A stretch of DNA of 64,000 nt, taken from assembly GCA_017505525.1 (NCBI GenBank), contig JAFVPB010000056.1, forward strand, positions 1 to 64,000, given 5' to 3'. Made by a program: the position numbers and the translations under genes. This DNA is from Clostridia bacterium (GTDB taxonomy: Bacteria; Bacillota; Clostridia; UMGS1883). This document shows, piece after piece, positions 52,007 through 61,493 of the stretch. Below the pieces are notes generated by a model that was not told the origin of the DNA, did no database searches, and saw nothing but the letters and a program-made list of their open reading frames with translations. How positions within the stretch are numbered: position 1 is the stretch's first letter; every line of letters begins with the position of its first letter.

Positions 52007-52552
52007 ATGAAAGCAACAGGAATTGTAAGAAGAATAGATGACCTTGGTCGTGTTGTAATACCAAAAGAGATAAGAAGAACAATGAGAATCCGCGAGGGGG
52101 ACCCACTTGAAATTTTCACTGAAAGAAACGGTGAGGTAATATTTAAAAAATATTCGCCTATCGGAGAGCTTGGTGAGTTTGCTGCCGATTATGCTGAAAC
52201 ACTTGCAAAAACAAGCGGTATTGCGGTTGTTATCACAGATAAGGACAACGTGATAGCAGTTTCGGGAGCTCCTAAAAAAGAGCTTGTTGAAAAACGTATC
52301 AGTGAAGATGTGGAAAAGGTACTTGAGAGAAAAAGCGTGTTCGTTACGGAAAATTCAAACAGTGATAAGCTTTTAGTTGTTGACGGTGCAGATAAATACT
52401 TTGCAGGTGTTGTGGCTCCCATAGTGAGCGAAGGTGATGCAATTGGCAGCGTGATAATGGTTTCAGACGATAATAAGGTTAATATGGGAGAAGTTGAAAA
52501 GAAGCTCTGCCAGAGTGCCGCGGGTTTCCTTGGAAAACACATTGAGATATAA
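52007..52552 (+). CDS. spoVT: Stage V sporulation protein T (SpoVT)
   Basis: A 181-residue transcription factor that acts in the forespore to tune sigma-G-dependent genes. The N-terminal AbrB-type swapped-hairpin domain (1-50; MKATGIVRRIDDLGRVVIPKEIRR and GDPLEIFTERNGEVIFKKYSP) binds DNA, and the C-terminal GAF-like domain (about 58-181) mediates dimerisation. The length matches the Bacillus homologue. The ATG has AAAGGAG upstream. A partial copy of its 5' end is found 2 kb upstream. A bidirectional terminator follows. Confidence 0.95.
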   Translation: MKATGIVRRIDDLGRVVIPKEIRRTMRIREGDPLEIFTERNGEVIFKKYSPIGELGEFAADYAETLAKTSGIAVVITDKDNVIAVSGAPKKELVEKRISEDVEKVLERKSVFVTENSNSDKLLVVDGADKYFAGVVAPIVSEGDAIGSVIMVSDDNKVNMGEVEKKLCQSAAGFLGKHIEI

Positions 52553-52554
52553 AT

Positions 52555-52582
52555 AAAAAAAGAGGCTTCAGCCTCTTTTTTT
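52555..52582. terminator. Bidirectional terminator after spoVT
   Basis: A short GC-rich stem (AGAGGC / GCCTCT) extended by paired A and T runs (52555-52566 with 52571-52582) around TTCA separates two convergent genes. Confidence 0.88.
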
Positions 52583-52787
52583 AATGATGATCTCTGACAG
52601 GGATTTTTTCTTTAAACAAAATAGTGATGCACCAAAGTCCTGCAAGACCTACAACAGTGTAGATAATTCTGCTTAAAATTGCAGTCTGACCGCCGCAGAG
52701 TGTTGCTACAAGGTCAACACCGAAAAGTCCGATAGAACCCCAGTTAAGAGCGCCAATAATCGCTATAACTAAAGCAGTATTGTCCAT
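52581..52787 (-). CDS. DUF378 small membrane protein
   Basis: A 68-residue protein with two membrane helices, matching the DUF378 family (IIGALNWGSIGLFGVDLVATL followed by a second helix, VGLAGLW). The function is unknown; homologues are widespread in Firmicutes. The ATG at 52787 has GGAG at the right distance; an in-frame TTG three codons upstream is less likely. It stands alone between spoVT and a DUF1294 gene. Confidence 0.85.
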   Translation of the reverse strand: MDNTALVIAIIGALNWGSIGLFGVDLVATLCGGQTAILSRIIYTVVGLAGLWCITILFKEKIPVRDHH

Positions 52788-52958
52788 ATAATTCAACTCC
52801 TTCGTTATAATTATTATCAGAAATTTATTTGATTATACATTTTATTTTTTGAATTGAATAATTATTTGAAATTTTGTTTTTTTATGGTATAATATTTTTA
52901 TTATGCAGGGAACGTTGTTATAGATGTCCCGCAAGCTTATTTTATTCAAACAGGAGAA

Positions 52959-53243
52959 ATGAAAGTGAAAACTTATTTAATCCTATTATTAATCTGGAAC
53001 ATAATAGTTATGTTTACATATGGAATTGACAAATTAAATGCAAAAAGAGGCAAAAGAAGAATAAGAGAAGCAACTCTTTTGCTAATTGCTTTTTTGTTTG
53101 GCGGCATAGGGGCAATATTTGGAATGGTTTTATTTAATCATAAAACTTCAAAGATAAAATTTCGGATTTGCGTTCCAATTTTCGTTGTGCTCAATGCAAT
53201 TCTGATTTTTTTAATAAATTCTTTTTTTAAACTTGTTTGGTAG
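52959..53243 (+). CDS. DUF1294 membrane protein
   Basis: A 94-residue protein with three predicted helices (about 5-22, 40-60 and 71-89) and the DUF1294 hallmark YGIDKLNAKRGKRRIREATLLLIAFLFGGIGAIFGMVLFNHKT. The role is unknown; the charged loop next to the second helix is conserved in the family. It has CAGGAGAA upstream, and the next gene begins 36 bp later on the same strand. Confidence 0.88.
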   Translation: MKVKTYLILLLIWNIIVMFTYGIDKLNAKRGKRRIREATLLLIAFLFGGIGAIFGMVLFNHKTSKIKFRICVPIFVVLNAILIFLINSFFKLVW

Positions 53244-53279
53244 GTTATAGCAAATACTTAAAGAGTGGGAGAGATACAA

Positions 53280-56200
53280 ATGATTAAAAAATTCCGGGTA
53301 TTTTTACTTCTTATATGTGTTTTATGTGCTGCTGGTATAAATGCTAATGCTTTAGATGTTTTTGTTGATGGAAAAAAAGTTGAGTTTAATAATGATATGG
53401 GTTATCCATATATAGAAAATGGAAGAACTATGTTGCCTTTACGTGCTGTCGCTGAGGCATGCGGCACCCATGTGTGGTGGGATGCAGAGTATAAAACAGC
53501 ATGTGTTCGGAAAAATGAAGTTACTGTTTATTGTACGGCAGGTGATAAAAATATTTATCGTAATAATACGAGAATAGAAAATGATGTTGCTCCAACCGTA
53601 AAAAACGGGCGTATATATTTGCCGATAAGAGCTGTTATAGAAGCGCTTGACGCAAAAATTTACTGGAACGGAAACGTGAATATAACCAGTAATAGTGATA
53701 ATTCTTATGTTTTGGGACTTGAAAATTCTAACTATACTCCTACAAATGTGTGGAGTGAATGGAATAATGCATTAAGCCTGAAAAATAATGGGAATTATTT
53801 AAGAGCAATTGAAGTTCTTGAAAAAATTGCTCCAGGTTTTGTTTCGACAAATGATGCGGTTTCACGTGCAATATTTTATGATGCACTTGCTTTATGTTAT
53901 GCTGAAGAGGATATGTATAATGAAGCTGCCGCATGTTATGAACGAGAGGCTCAGAACTGGTCTTTTGCAGGAAGGGAACAGGAAAAGATTGCAGCGCAGA
54001 GAAAAAGTAAGGCAGTACGTTCAACGGTTCAGATATATGCTAAAACATATCGCAATAATTATAAAACAAGACGCGATTTTGGAGAATTGTATGAGCCGGA
54101 GAACGGCTTGTATAATGGTGTTTATGCTGAATGTGATGAAAAAGTTAACAATCCGTCTTCAATGTCGAAATTTTATATGAATGAGTTTCCTAAAATGGTA
54201 GGAAAAGAAATGTCGTCTTATTTATTATATATGAACGATGGTGTGAATTTTTCGCATTATGCTAATCATTTTACTGTTGCAAAGCAAAAAGATAAGATTA
54301 TGCAAATTGCTCTTGAACCAACAAACATCAGAAGCATCAGGAAAAATGACGAGAGATATATTAATTTCGCAAAGGAAATCAGCAAAAATGGTGTAAGGGT
54401 TTTTATAAGATTTGCATGTGAAATGAACGATGAAACAAGTAATTGGTATGTTGATGGTGAAACATATAAGGAAAAGTTCCGCTATGTTTCAGACATATTC
54501 CATAAATATGCTCCTGCAGCAGTAATGGTATGGTCTCCGAATTTCTATCCGGAAGATAACTATGAAGATTATTATCCGGGAGATGAGTACGTTGATTATG
54601 TTGGAATTTCCTCATATCTTGTTGAACAACCAGAAACAGATCCGTTTGGAGAGAATACCGACAGAGCACGTTGGAGCAGCCAGCTCGATACTATCTATAG
54701 CCTTTACGGCTATAAGAAACCGATTATAATTTCTGAATGTGGTGCTACATATGAAAATTATATTACGGGCAAAGATGCAACAGATTATGCGTCCCGACAA
54801 CTCTATGATTTTTACACATATCTTCCAATAAGATATCCGAATATTAAAGCTATATATTATTTTGACAGTGATAATGGTTCACTGAAATTCAAACTGTCAA
54901 AAAATCAGCAATATCTTAATGCTTATAAAAAGGCAATCAGCAATCAGCTTTATTTAACCGATCCCGATAATGATGAGGACTTGTATCAGTATTATGAATT
55001 GGGTAATAATGTGAATGTGTATCCTGAAGAGATGGAGATTTGCTCTTATTTTACAACCCCTTTTGATAATATAAGCTATGTTGTATACCGCATCGGAACT
55101 AAAGATGTTGGAGTTTCTTATGGAATTCCATATTCTGTTGACATTGATTTTTCTGCATATTCCGGAAAGGCTGTGGAATTAAAAGCTATGGCTTTTGATT
55201 ATTCAGGAAAAATGATTGCGGAAAAATCCTATAATGTTAAAGTGTGGGGCTTTTCAAGTGAAGCACCTGACAATATATACATAGACAAAAACGAAGAAAA
55301 TATAAGCGTTGTTATTAACGGCGACAAGGTTAGATTTGAGAATAATCTTGTTACATACGGCAATAGTGTTATGGTGCCTTTTGCCGAAGTTGCTGAAAGT
55401 GTTGGATACAGGGTAACATATGATGCTGATTCACACAGTATAACTGCAAAACGTGGCGACAGAAAGGTTTCTGTTTATGCCGGCAACAATAAAGTAATAG
55501 TAAACGATGTGAAATTATCAATGGATGCTGCACCTATAGAGCTGGAAGAGGACTTTTTAGTTTCTGTAGATACAGTGGATATAGGATTAAGATGCGACTA
55601 TGAATGGGACAATAGTCGTGGGCGTGTTGAGATTGAAGAACGCGAGAGTGTTTGGTCGGACTGGAGCGAGGACCTTCCTTCAGATGTGAATAAAAAACTC
55701 TATTATATTGAGGAAGCGACTGAATATCGATACCGAGAGCGTGAAAGAGATTATTTTTCACTGGACAGAAAAACTAACAGCGTTAACTATGTGAGGTCAG
55801 AAACAACTTATGGAAGTTGGAGCGATTGGACCGACGATTATATATCAGCATCCAATACAAGAGAGGTTCAGACAAGAACTCAATCATCGCCTAAAAAATA
55901 TTTATATGCTCATTATTGTACGGGAAATGAATCAGATGAGTCAATTCGTTATAAAACATCAAATTCCAAGTTCAGTGATAAGTGTTCGTACCATAGTTTA
56001 GGCTGGTATGATAGTCCTTTACCTGCCGCAGAAGATGGAACAGGATATATTAAGTATAAAGAAGACGGAAATAAGTATCGCTGCGCAAACACCTGTTTCA
56101 GATGGTATGTGGTTGATACTTCTGGTGGAGAATATACAGAGTATAGGTCTCGCCCGATATATACAAAGCATATATACTGGCAGTGGGGCGACTGGTCGAG

Positions 56201-56303
56201 ATGGTCTTCGTGGAGTGAAGAAGAACCCTATATTGATTATTATGATGATGAAACCGATATGGATATCGAAGAACGAACATATTACCGCTATAAGGAAAAA
56301 TAA
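53280..56303 (+). CDS. Secreted GH26-like protein with copper-amine-oxidase and Trp-rich repeat modules
   Basis: A 1007-residue exported protein starting at 53280 after GGGAGAG. In order: signal peptide (1-24), copper-amine-oxidase-like stalk domain (about 25-138; NGRTMLPLRAVAEACG), a helical TPR-like segment (about 155-250), and a GH26-like barrel (about 275-555). In the barrel Glu381 (RFACEMND) is the likely acid/base and Glu486 (ISECGAT) the nucleophile, as in beta-mannanases. A second stalk-like module (about 665-780) is followed by three repeats of about 70 residues with paired WSDW motifs and a YRYRER/YRYKEK end. The Trp-rich repeats resemble carbohydrate- or wall-binding modules, or thrombospondin type 1 repeats. 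The substrate is probably a mannan or a wall polymer. Confidence 0.78.
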   Translation: MIKKFRVFLLLICVLCAAGINANALDVFVDGKKVEFNNDMGYPYIENGRTMLPLRAVAEACGTHVWWDAEYKTACVRKNEVTVYCTAGDKNIYRNNTRIENDVAPTVKNGRIYLPIRAVIEALDAKIYWNGNVNITSNSDNSYVLGLENSNYTPTNVWSEWNNALSLKNNGNYLRAIEVLEKIAPGFVSTNDAVSRAIFYDALALCYAEEDMYNEAAACYEREAQNWSFAGREQEKIAAQRKSKAVRSTVQIYAKTYRNNYKTRRDFGELYEPENGLYNGVYAECDEKVNNPSSMSKFYMNEFPKMVGKEMSSYLLYMNDGVNFSHYANHFTVAKQKDKIMQIALEPTNIRSIRKNDERYINFAKEISKNGVRVFIRFACEMNDETSNWYVDGETYKEKFRYVSDIFHKYAPAAVMVWSPNFYPEDNYEDYYPGDEYVDYVGISSYLVEQPETDPFGENTDRARWSSQLDTIYSLYGYKKPIIISECGATYENYITGKDATDYASRQLYDFYTYLPIRYPNIKAIYYFDSDNGSLKFKLSKNQQYLNAYKKAISNQLYLTDPDNDEDLYQYYELGNNVNVYPEEMEICSYFTTPFDNISYVVYRIGTKDVGVSYGIPYSVDIDFSAYSGKAVELKAMAFDYSGKMIAEKSYNVKVWGFSSEAPDNIYIDKNEENISVVINGDKVRFENNLVTYGNSVMVPFAEVAESVGYRVTYDADSHSITAKRGDRKVSVYAGNNKVIVNDVKLSMDAAPIELEEDFLVSVDTVDIGLRCDYEWDNSRGRVEIEERESVWSDWSEDLPSDVNKKLYYIEEATEYRYRERERDYFSLDRKTNSVNYVRSETTYGSWSDWTDDYISASNTREVQTRTQSSPKKYLYAHYCTGNESDESIRYKTSNSKFSDKCSYHSLGWYDSPLPAAEDGTGYIKYKEDGNKYRCANTCFRWYVVDTSGGEYTEYRSRPIYTKHIYWQWGDWSRWSSWSEEEPYIDYYDDETDMDIEERTYYRYKEK

Positions 56304-56336
56304 AGTCTGAGGTAGTTTTATCAGGTGGTGAACAAA

Positions 56337-56846
56337 ATGTTTTGTTGCTTTACAGGGCACAGGCCACAATCACTTTTGGAAAAAAGTGAAGGTTCTGAAT
56401 ACATAATTAAGTTAAAAAATCAAATTTCTTTGCAAATAGAAAAGGCAATAGAAGACGGGTTTTATGATTTTTATACAGGAATGGCACAGGGAACAGATAC
56501 ATTCGCTGCAGAAGAGGTTTTAAAAAAGCAACAAAATGATAACCGCGTGAAACTGCATGCGGCAATCCCGTGCGAGATGCAGGCCAATTCATGGAATGAA
56601 AAAGAAAAAGAGCGTTATAAAAGAATTCTTGAAAAATGTGAAAGCGTAATATATGTGAGCCGCAATTATTACAGAGGATGTATGCAGCAAAGAAATAAAT
56701 TTATGGTTGACAATTCCGAAAGAGTTATAGCGGTGTGGAATGGAGAAAATGCCGGTGGAACCGCATTTACCATAAAATATGCTTCAAGACAGGGCAAGGA
56801 AATATATCTTATAAGTTCGAACGATTTAACTGTGAAAAAACTATAA
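56337..56846 (+). CDS. SLOG/YpsA-like protein (DUF1273)
   Basis: A 169-residue Rossmann-type protein of the SLOG superfamily. The first strand ends in CCFTGHRPQSL, the signature of the DUF1273/YpsA group, and FYTGMAQGTDTFAAEEVLK is the second nucleotide-binding block. Such proteins are predicted to bind nucleotides or nucleotide-derived signals; YpsA affects cell division in Bacillus. The ATG at 56337 has AGGTGG 8 bp upstream and is preferred over the upstream GTG codons. It is 13 bp from the lipid kinase gene, so they are probably co-transcribed. Confidence 0.82.
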   Translation: MFCCFTGHRPQSLLEKSEGSEYIIKLKNQISLQIEKAIEDGFYDFYTGMAQGTDTFAAEEVLKKQQNDNRVKLHAAIPCEMQANSWNEKEKERYKRILEKCESVIYVSRNYYRGCMQQRNKFMVDNSERVIAVWNGENAGGTAFTIKYASRQGKEIYLISSNDLTVKKL

Positions 56847-56859
56847 TCAGGGGTGTAAT

Positions 56860-57828
56860 ATGAAAACTATATTTGTAGTTAACCCAAAAGCAGGAAGCGG
56901 AAAAAGATTTGATTTAATAATGGGAAAAATCGAAAAGCTTGCCCAAACGAGGGAAAATGTTGGCTATTACATAACAAAAAAAGCACATGATGCAAAGAAA
57001 TTTGTTTGTGAGTATTGCCACACTAATGGTGCTGCACGTTTTATTGCCTGCGGAGGAGATGGAACGCTCAGCGAAATTCTTAACGGCGCAATCGGATATA
57101 GAAATGTTGAAATAGGAGTTGTGCCAATTGGCTCGGGAAATGATTTTTGCCGTAATTTTGATAGTAAGGAAAGCTTTTTCGATTTGGAAAAACAGATTTC
57201 AGGTGCCTGTGTTGATTGCGATGCTATAAAATACAACACACTTATTAGCGGAGAAGAAAAAAGCGGATACTGTGCCAATATGTTTAATATTGGATTTGAC
57301 TGTGCCGTTGCTGATACAACGAATGTGCTTAAAAGTAAAACATTTTTTTCAGGCTCGATGGCATATCTTGTTTCAATATTTATTAACCTTGTAAAGAAAA
57401 AAACTTCGGATCTTGAAATTGAAATTGACGGGATAAACCGTGGCAGAGGAGAACTGCTTTTAACTTCAATAGCAAACGGATGCTACTGCGGCGGAGGATT
57501 AAAGACTAACCCTATAGCACTTATAAACGATGGACTTATTAATATAAATATTGTAAAAAATGTGTTGCGTTTAAAGTTTTTAACGCTTTTGCCAAAGTAT
57601 ATTAACGGTACTTGCCTTGGCGTCAGAAATATTGAAAAAATAATTTCGTCAATAAAATGCTCGAGGATAAAAATTTCTCCGACGGATGGTAAAATCAGAA
57701 TGTCTGTAGACGGAGAGATTTGCGATGCCGGCGAGGTAGAATTCAAAATAGAGCACAATGCTTTTAAATTTGTTGTGCCCTATTTAAGTAATGTTTCAAG
57801 CGAAAATAATATAATTCAAATGGTGTGA
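56860..57828 (+). CDS. Diacylglycerol kinase-family lipid kinase (YegS/BmrU type)
   Basis: A 322-residue kinase of the DagK catalytic superfamily that phosphorylates diacylglycerol or a related lipid. The N-terminal FVVNPKAGSGKR and the ACGGDGTLSEILNG loop are diagnostic. The C-terminal beta-sandwich domain closes with VDGEICDAG and a hydrophobic tail. It lies after the SLOG gene and before a terminator. In many Firmicutes this enzyme recycles diacylglycerol from teichoic acid synthesis; whether that is its role here is unknown. Confidence 0.9.
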   Translation: MKTIFVVNPKAGSGKRFDLIMGKIEKLAQTRENVGYYITKKAHDAKKFVCEYCHTNGAARFIACGGDGTLSEILNGAIGYRNVEIGVVPIGSGNDFCRNFDSKESFFDLEKQISGACVDCDAIKYNTLISGEEKSGYCANMFNIGFDCAVADTTNVLKSKTFFSGSMAYLVSIFINLVKKKTSDLEIEIDGINRGRGELLLTSIANGCYCGGGLKTNPIALINDGLININIVKNVLRLKFLTLLPKYINGTCLGVRNIEKIISSIKCSRIKISPTDGKIRMSVDGEICDAGEVEFKIEHNAFKFVVPYLSNVSSENNIIQMV

Positions 57829-57829
57829 G

Positions 57830-57864
57830 AAAAGGGGGTGTAAATTTTACATCCCCTTTTTCAT
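57830..57864 (+). terminator. Terminator of the lipid kinase gene
   Basis: A 12-15-bp stem (57830-57844 with 57846-57860, the innermost bases probably unpaired, one G-T pair) ends in a T-run just after the stop codon. Confidence 0.85.
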
Positions 57865-57916
57865 AAATTTATAATTTTATTAGGTGATTTTCGAAAAATT
57901 TTCGGTAATAAAGAGG

Positions 57917-57945
57917 TTTACAAAAAGCGGAGAATAGGATAATAT
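57917..57945 (+). promoter_or_regulatory. Possible promoter of the glycan-degradation operon
   Basis: TTTACA (57917-57922) and TAATAT (57940-57945) are 17 bp apart, 50 bp before the ATG at 57996. The match is moderate in an AT-rich region. Confidence 0.45.
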
Positions 57946-57995
57946 TAAATAAAAACAAGAAAACTAAAACATATGGAAATGAAAGGGGAATTCTG

Positions 57996-60900
57996 ATGTA
58001 TCAGATAAATGAAAAATTTGTTTCTTTTGATGACAATTTATTGCCTTATACTCTGAAACCCGAACTTCATACAACAATACGCGATTTTCACGCCGCAACA
58101 GATGAACGCGGTTTTGTAATGAAATCGATAGGAAATCGCTGGATTATCGAGACTCCGGAGATAGAAAACTTTGATTTCAACATCACATTTGCCTATACCT
58201 TTTTAAAAGAATTTAACCCTCGAATCCATATATTCTTTGGATACAATAAAAAATCGCGAACCGGACAGGGATTGCAGCTTATATATCATTTAAATGGTGG
58301 AATGACGGTTAATTATATAACAGTTGACCGTATGAATATAAAGGTGCTGGAAACGATTGAATTTTCCGAAATAAAGCTTGAGGAAGAGGAAAATATTGAG
58401 GTTAAGCTTTCTCTCAAGGATACTAAACTCACAGGTTTCATTGGTGAAAAGCAATTTAGCTTTACAGTTGAATCTGTAAAAGGGCATATTGCTCTTGAAA
58501 GAAAGAACTTTATTGGTGAATGGATTATAAGAAGCTTCTCTGTTTCAACTGATGATGAATTGATAAGTGAAACAATACTTGAAGAAAAAACGGTTGAAAT
58601 TCCGATGCGTGAGGGTGGAGATATCCCGTATGAATTTACCTATGGAGTAGAAAAAACAGGGGAGCAGTATTATCTTAACGTGAAGCTTGGCGGAGGAACG
58701 GCTACACGTAAGCTTAACAGGGAAGACAGACCGGGACAGTATGTAGCGGAAAAAGATACTTTTACAACACCCTTTGTTATACTCAGAAACAATCAAAAAA
58801 CAAAGAAGTTTAACATTTTTAAGGGTGAGAGAAAAATTTGCGACCCCAATATTTTCTGGGAATGCCTTAAGGATTATTTTAATCATCCCGAAATGCCGAT
58901 TTGTATTAAATATCCGATTTCAGAATACGATTTTTCGGAAGAAGCAACAATTTCTTTCGGTTATGAATTTTTATCGTGCACAGGCTACAATGCACAAGCC
59001 GGCGGACCAAGTGAATTTATATACAATGCTGAAGGTGAGCTGTTATATGGCGGTGATGCCCTATGTGAAAGTATGTTTGAACTTTATTCTCCCGAGGATA
59101 AGTATGCAACTACCCTTATACCTGAGGATACATACGAAAGAGAAGCTGTTTTGCACCATCTTGCGGTAAATCACTATTTTCATATTGATGAAAATATAAA
59201 CTTTAAGCTTGCTTTAAGAACCAAACTTAAAAAAGAACTGTTTTCCATAAATGCTGAAATACGCAATATATATGATTCTGAAACACTTGAAGTTTTAAAC
59301 TGTGAAATTTCTGGTTCCAGTTGGAAATTCGGCTACAGTGAAATTTGCGCAAAGGTTACATCAAAACCCCTTCCTCTTGGGGTATATCGCATAGTATATA
59401 TGGTTTATTATGGCGGAATGCTGTATAAGGAATACAATAAGGTTTTCGAGGTTTTTGATAAGGATTCGAATGTTTCTCCTGCAATTGCAAGCGGACTTCC
59501 TTATGTGTTCTCGATGCCCAACGAACAGAAATGGCTGATGAGCAATACCTTTGATTTATGGAATCCCAAGCCATCGTGCGACGAAATTCATTTTATATCC
59601 TGCGTAACGAATACTCCTATTGAAGCAGAAAAGCAGAAAATCTGGGAGATTATTCACATTTTCGGCAGAGAATGGTTTGCATGGCTTAATCGCAGAACTT
59701 GTATAGATTACAGTTTGGAAGGTCGTATTGAAACTGTGAAGCATGCAGATTATCTTAATCATCCAATTGATTTTGAGGTGTTTCCGCTCAGAAATGATTT
59801 GCATTTGGTAAAAACTTACCAAAGCCCTGAAGTTAGAGCGTTGCTTCACGAATTTTTAAGGGAAAATCCTCAATTTGCAGAGAAAATTCTTTATCAGCCG
59901 CCAACAGAGGAGGGAGAATTTGTTCCTGAAAAGCCAATTGACGCATCAGGAATAATTCCTGAATATACAGCCTTTACATACGAGCAGCTTAAGAATTTGC
60001 TTGATGTGTGCTCTGATGAGTGGATTGATTTTGCAGACAGAAAATTACTTGAGCTTTTCAAAAAGCAAAATGAGAAAATAAAAAAGATTAATCCGGAACA
60101 TAAGAGGGCGGCATACGGTCCGTTTAATGCCTATGTGAATGCAACGCTTTCTTACCATACTATCAAAGCTTACGGATTTGTTCCCTATAAAGAACTGGCA
60201 GAAGATATTTACACAGGTTTTGCTGTTTTTGAAGATTATCCTGCATCGTGTGCATATCAGACATACCGCGGAGCTTTTGCAGTAATGACAATTATGCTGC
60301 ATTGTCCGTCGCTTGTTTTATATCCTGAGCAGTATTCAGGAAGCTCTGGCGGATGTATAGATGGAGCTGTTAAATTTTCTCACGCTCCTATGGGCAAATA
60401 CGAGATGCCCCTTTATTACAACAGTACCCATGCATTTGAATTTGTGTTTAACACTCCTTATAAAACAAATGATGGCTACAGATATTGGACAAGCTATGGC
60501 TTTCACAGGGCAGACCACTCGCCCGATATGGCTGACCGCCTTGTTAAAGACTGGAAAGCTGTAGCAAAGTGTAAGCCTGCACGTCCGCTTCGTACAATGG
60601 CTATGATAACTGAGTATTTCAACGCGGAAGACGTTTTTGACGGAGATATTATCAGCTTGCATGGGCATACAACTATGTATAATGTAAGTGAAGAAGGTCA
60701 TGGATATATTTACGAATGTGCAAGAGAAGCAGGACTTAATGCACCGTTTGCATTGAAATTTGAAACTCTTAAAGAGCTTTCAAAGGATGAATGCGATGTG
60801 CTTGTTATTCCGTCTCTTAAGTATGCAGACGAGGATTCAGTTGCCGAGATAAGAAGGCTTTATAATGAGGGCGTTTCGCTTGTGGCGGTAAGTGATGTTT

Positions 60901-61478
60901 GCGGACTTGAAGATATTTTCGGCGTTAGGGAAGAACGCAAGAAACTTTGGATAGAATCACTTCACACAGATGATGATGATGAGCTAATCTATCCTAATGA
61001 AGCCAATTTCAAATATGCTTCTGATGGAGCAGAAATACTTATTTGCGCAGAAAATGGCACACCTGTGGTTCTTAAGAATAAGAATGCACTTTTGATTAAC
61101 GCATCAGTTTCCACATTGGGCCACGAATGCTTTGAGGGGGCAGAGGGAAAAACCCGCAGAAATGTTAGCGAGCTTCTGCGTGATGTTTTAAAAAGAGAAT
61201 TAGTTAATGCTTCAGAGCCTCTTGCCATCGGGCAGAACACAGGTATCACATTGTTTGAGAGTGAAAATGGAAATACTCATTTGCTTTGTATTGATTATTC
61301 TGAATATGATAACCGTAATATCCGTGAACGAGAGGCGGTTGTTAAGCTTGATTTGCCTGTTGCAGAAATTTCTTCGGAAAGAGATTTTGGTGCAGTAAGA
61401 AACAAAGATGGATTGATTGAAGAGATAAGATTTAAAATTTATCCTCATGAGGCAGTGATGTTTACTCTTGAACAATGA
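57996..61478 (+). CDS. Large putative glycoside hydrolase, unclassified
   Basis: A 1160-residue soluble protein with no signal peptide, in an operon with carbohydrate-active genes. The first ~190 residues look like a concanavalin-type beta sandwich (WIIETPEIENFDFNITF, then IALERKNFIGEWIIRSF). The middle (about 200-500) is beta-rich. Residues about 500-850 resemble a glycosidase barrel, and residues about 870-1080 (MAMITEYF..., CDVLVIPSLKYADEDSVAEIRR) look like the glutamine-amidotransferase-like trimerisation domain of GH42-type beta-galactosidases, followed by a small beta domain. I cannot point to the catalytic pair; glutamates in SDEWIDF (near 676) and YPEQYSG (near 780) are candidates. 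AAAGGGG precedes the ATG. Confidence 0.6.
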   Translation: MYQINEKFVSFDDNLLPYTLKPELHTTIRDFHAATDERGFVMKSIGNRWIIETPEIENFDFNITFAYTFLKEFNPRIHIFFGYNKKSRTGQGLQLIYHLNGGMTVNYITVDRMNIKVLETIEFSEIKLEEEENIEVKLSLKDTKLTGFIGEKQFSFTVESVKGHIALERKNFIGEWIIRSFSVSTDDELISETILEEKTVEIPMREGGDIPYEFTYGVEKTGEQYYLNVKLGGGTATRKLNREDRPGQYVAEKDTFTTPFVILRNNQKTKKFNIFKGERKICDPNIFWECLKDYFNHPEMPICIKYPISEYDFSEEATISFGYEFLSCTGYNAQAGGPSEFIYNAEGELLYGGDALCESMFELYSPEDKYATTLIPEDTYEREAVLHHLAVNHYFHIDENINFKLALRTKLKKELFSINAEIRNIYDSETLEVLNCEISGSSWKFGYSEICAKVTSKPLPLGVYRIVYMVYYGGMLYKEYNKVFEVFDKDSNVSPAIASGLPYVFSMPNEQKWLMSNTFDLWNPKPSCDEIHFISCVTNTPIEAEKQKIWEIIHIFGREWFAWLNRRTCIDYSLEGRIETVKHADYLNHPIDFEVFPLRNDLHLVKTYQSPEVRALLHEFLRENPQFAEKILYQPPTEEGEFVPEKPIDASGIIPEYTAFTYEQLKNLLDVCSDEWIDFADRKLLELFKKQNEKIKKINPEHKRAAYGPFNAYVNATLSYHTIKAYGFVPYKELAEDIYTGFAVFEDYPASCAYQTYRGAFAVMTIMLHCPSLVLYPEQYSGSSGGCIDGAVKFSHAPMGKYEMPLYYNSTHAFEFVFNTPYKTNDGYRYWTSYGFHRADHSPDMADRLVKDWKAVAKCKPARPLRTMAMITEYFNAEDVFDGDIISLHGHTTMYNVSEEGHGYIYECAREAGLNAPFALKFETLKELSKDECDVLVIPSLKYADEDSVAEIRRLYNEGVSLVAVSDVCGLEDIFGVREERKKLWIESLHTDDDDELIYPNEANFKYASDGAEILICAENGTPVVLKNKNALLINASVSTLGHECFEGAEGKTRRNVSELLRDVLKRELVNASEPLAIGQNTGITLFESENGNTHLLCIDYSEYDNRNIREREAVVKLDLPVAEISSERDFGAVRNKDGLIEEIRFKIYPHEAVMFTLEQ

Positions 61479-61493
61479 TAAGGAGATGCAGTA

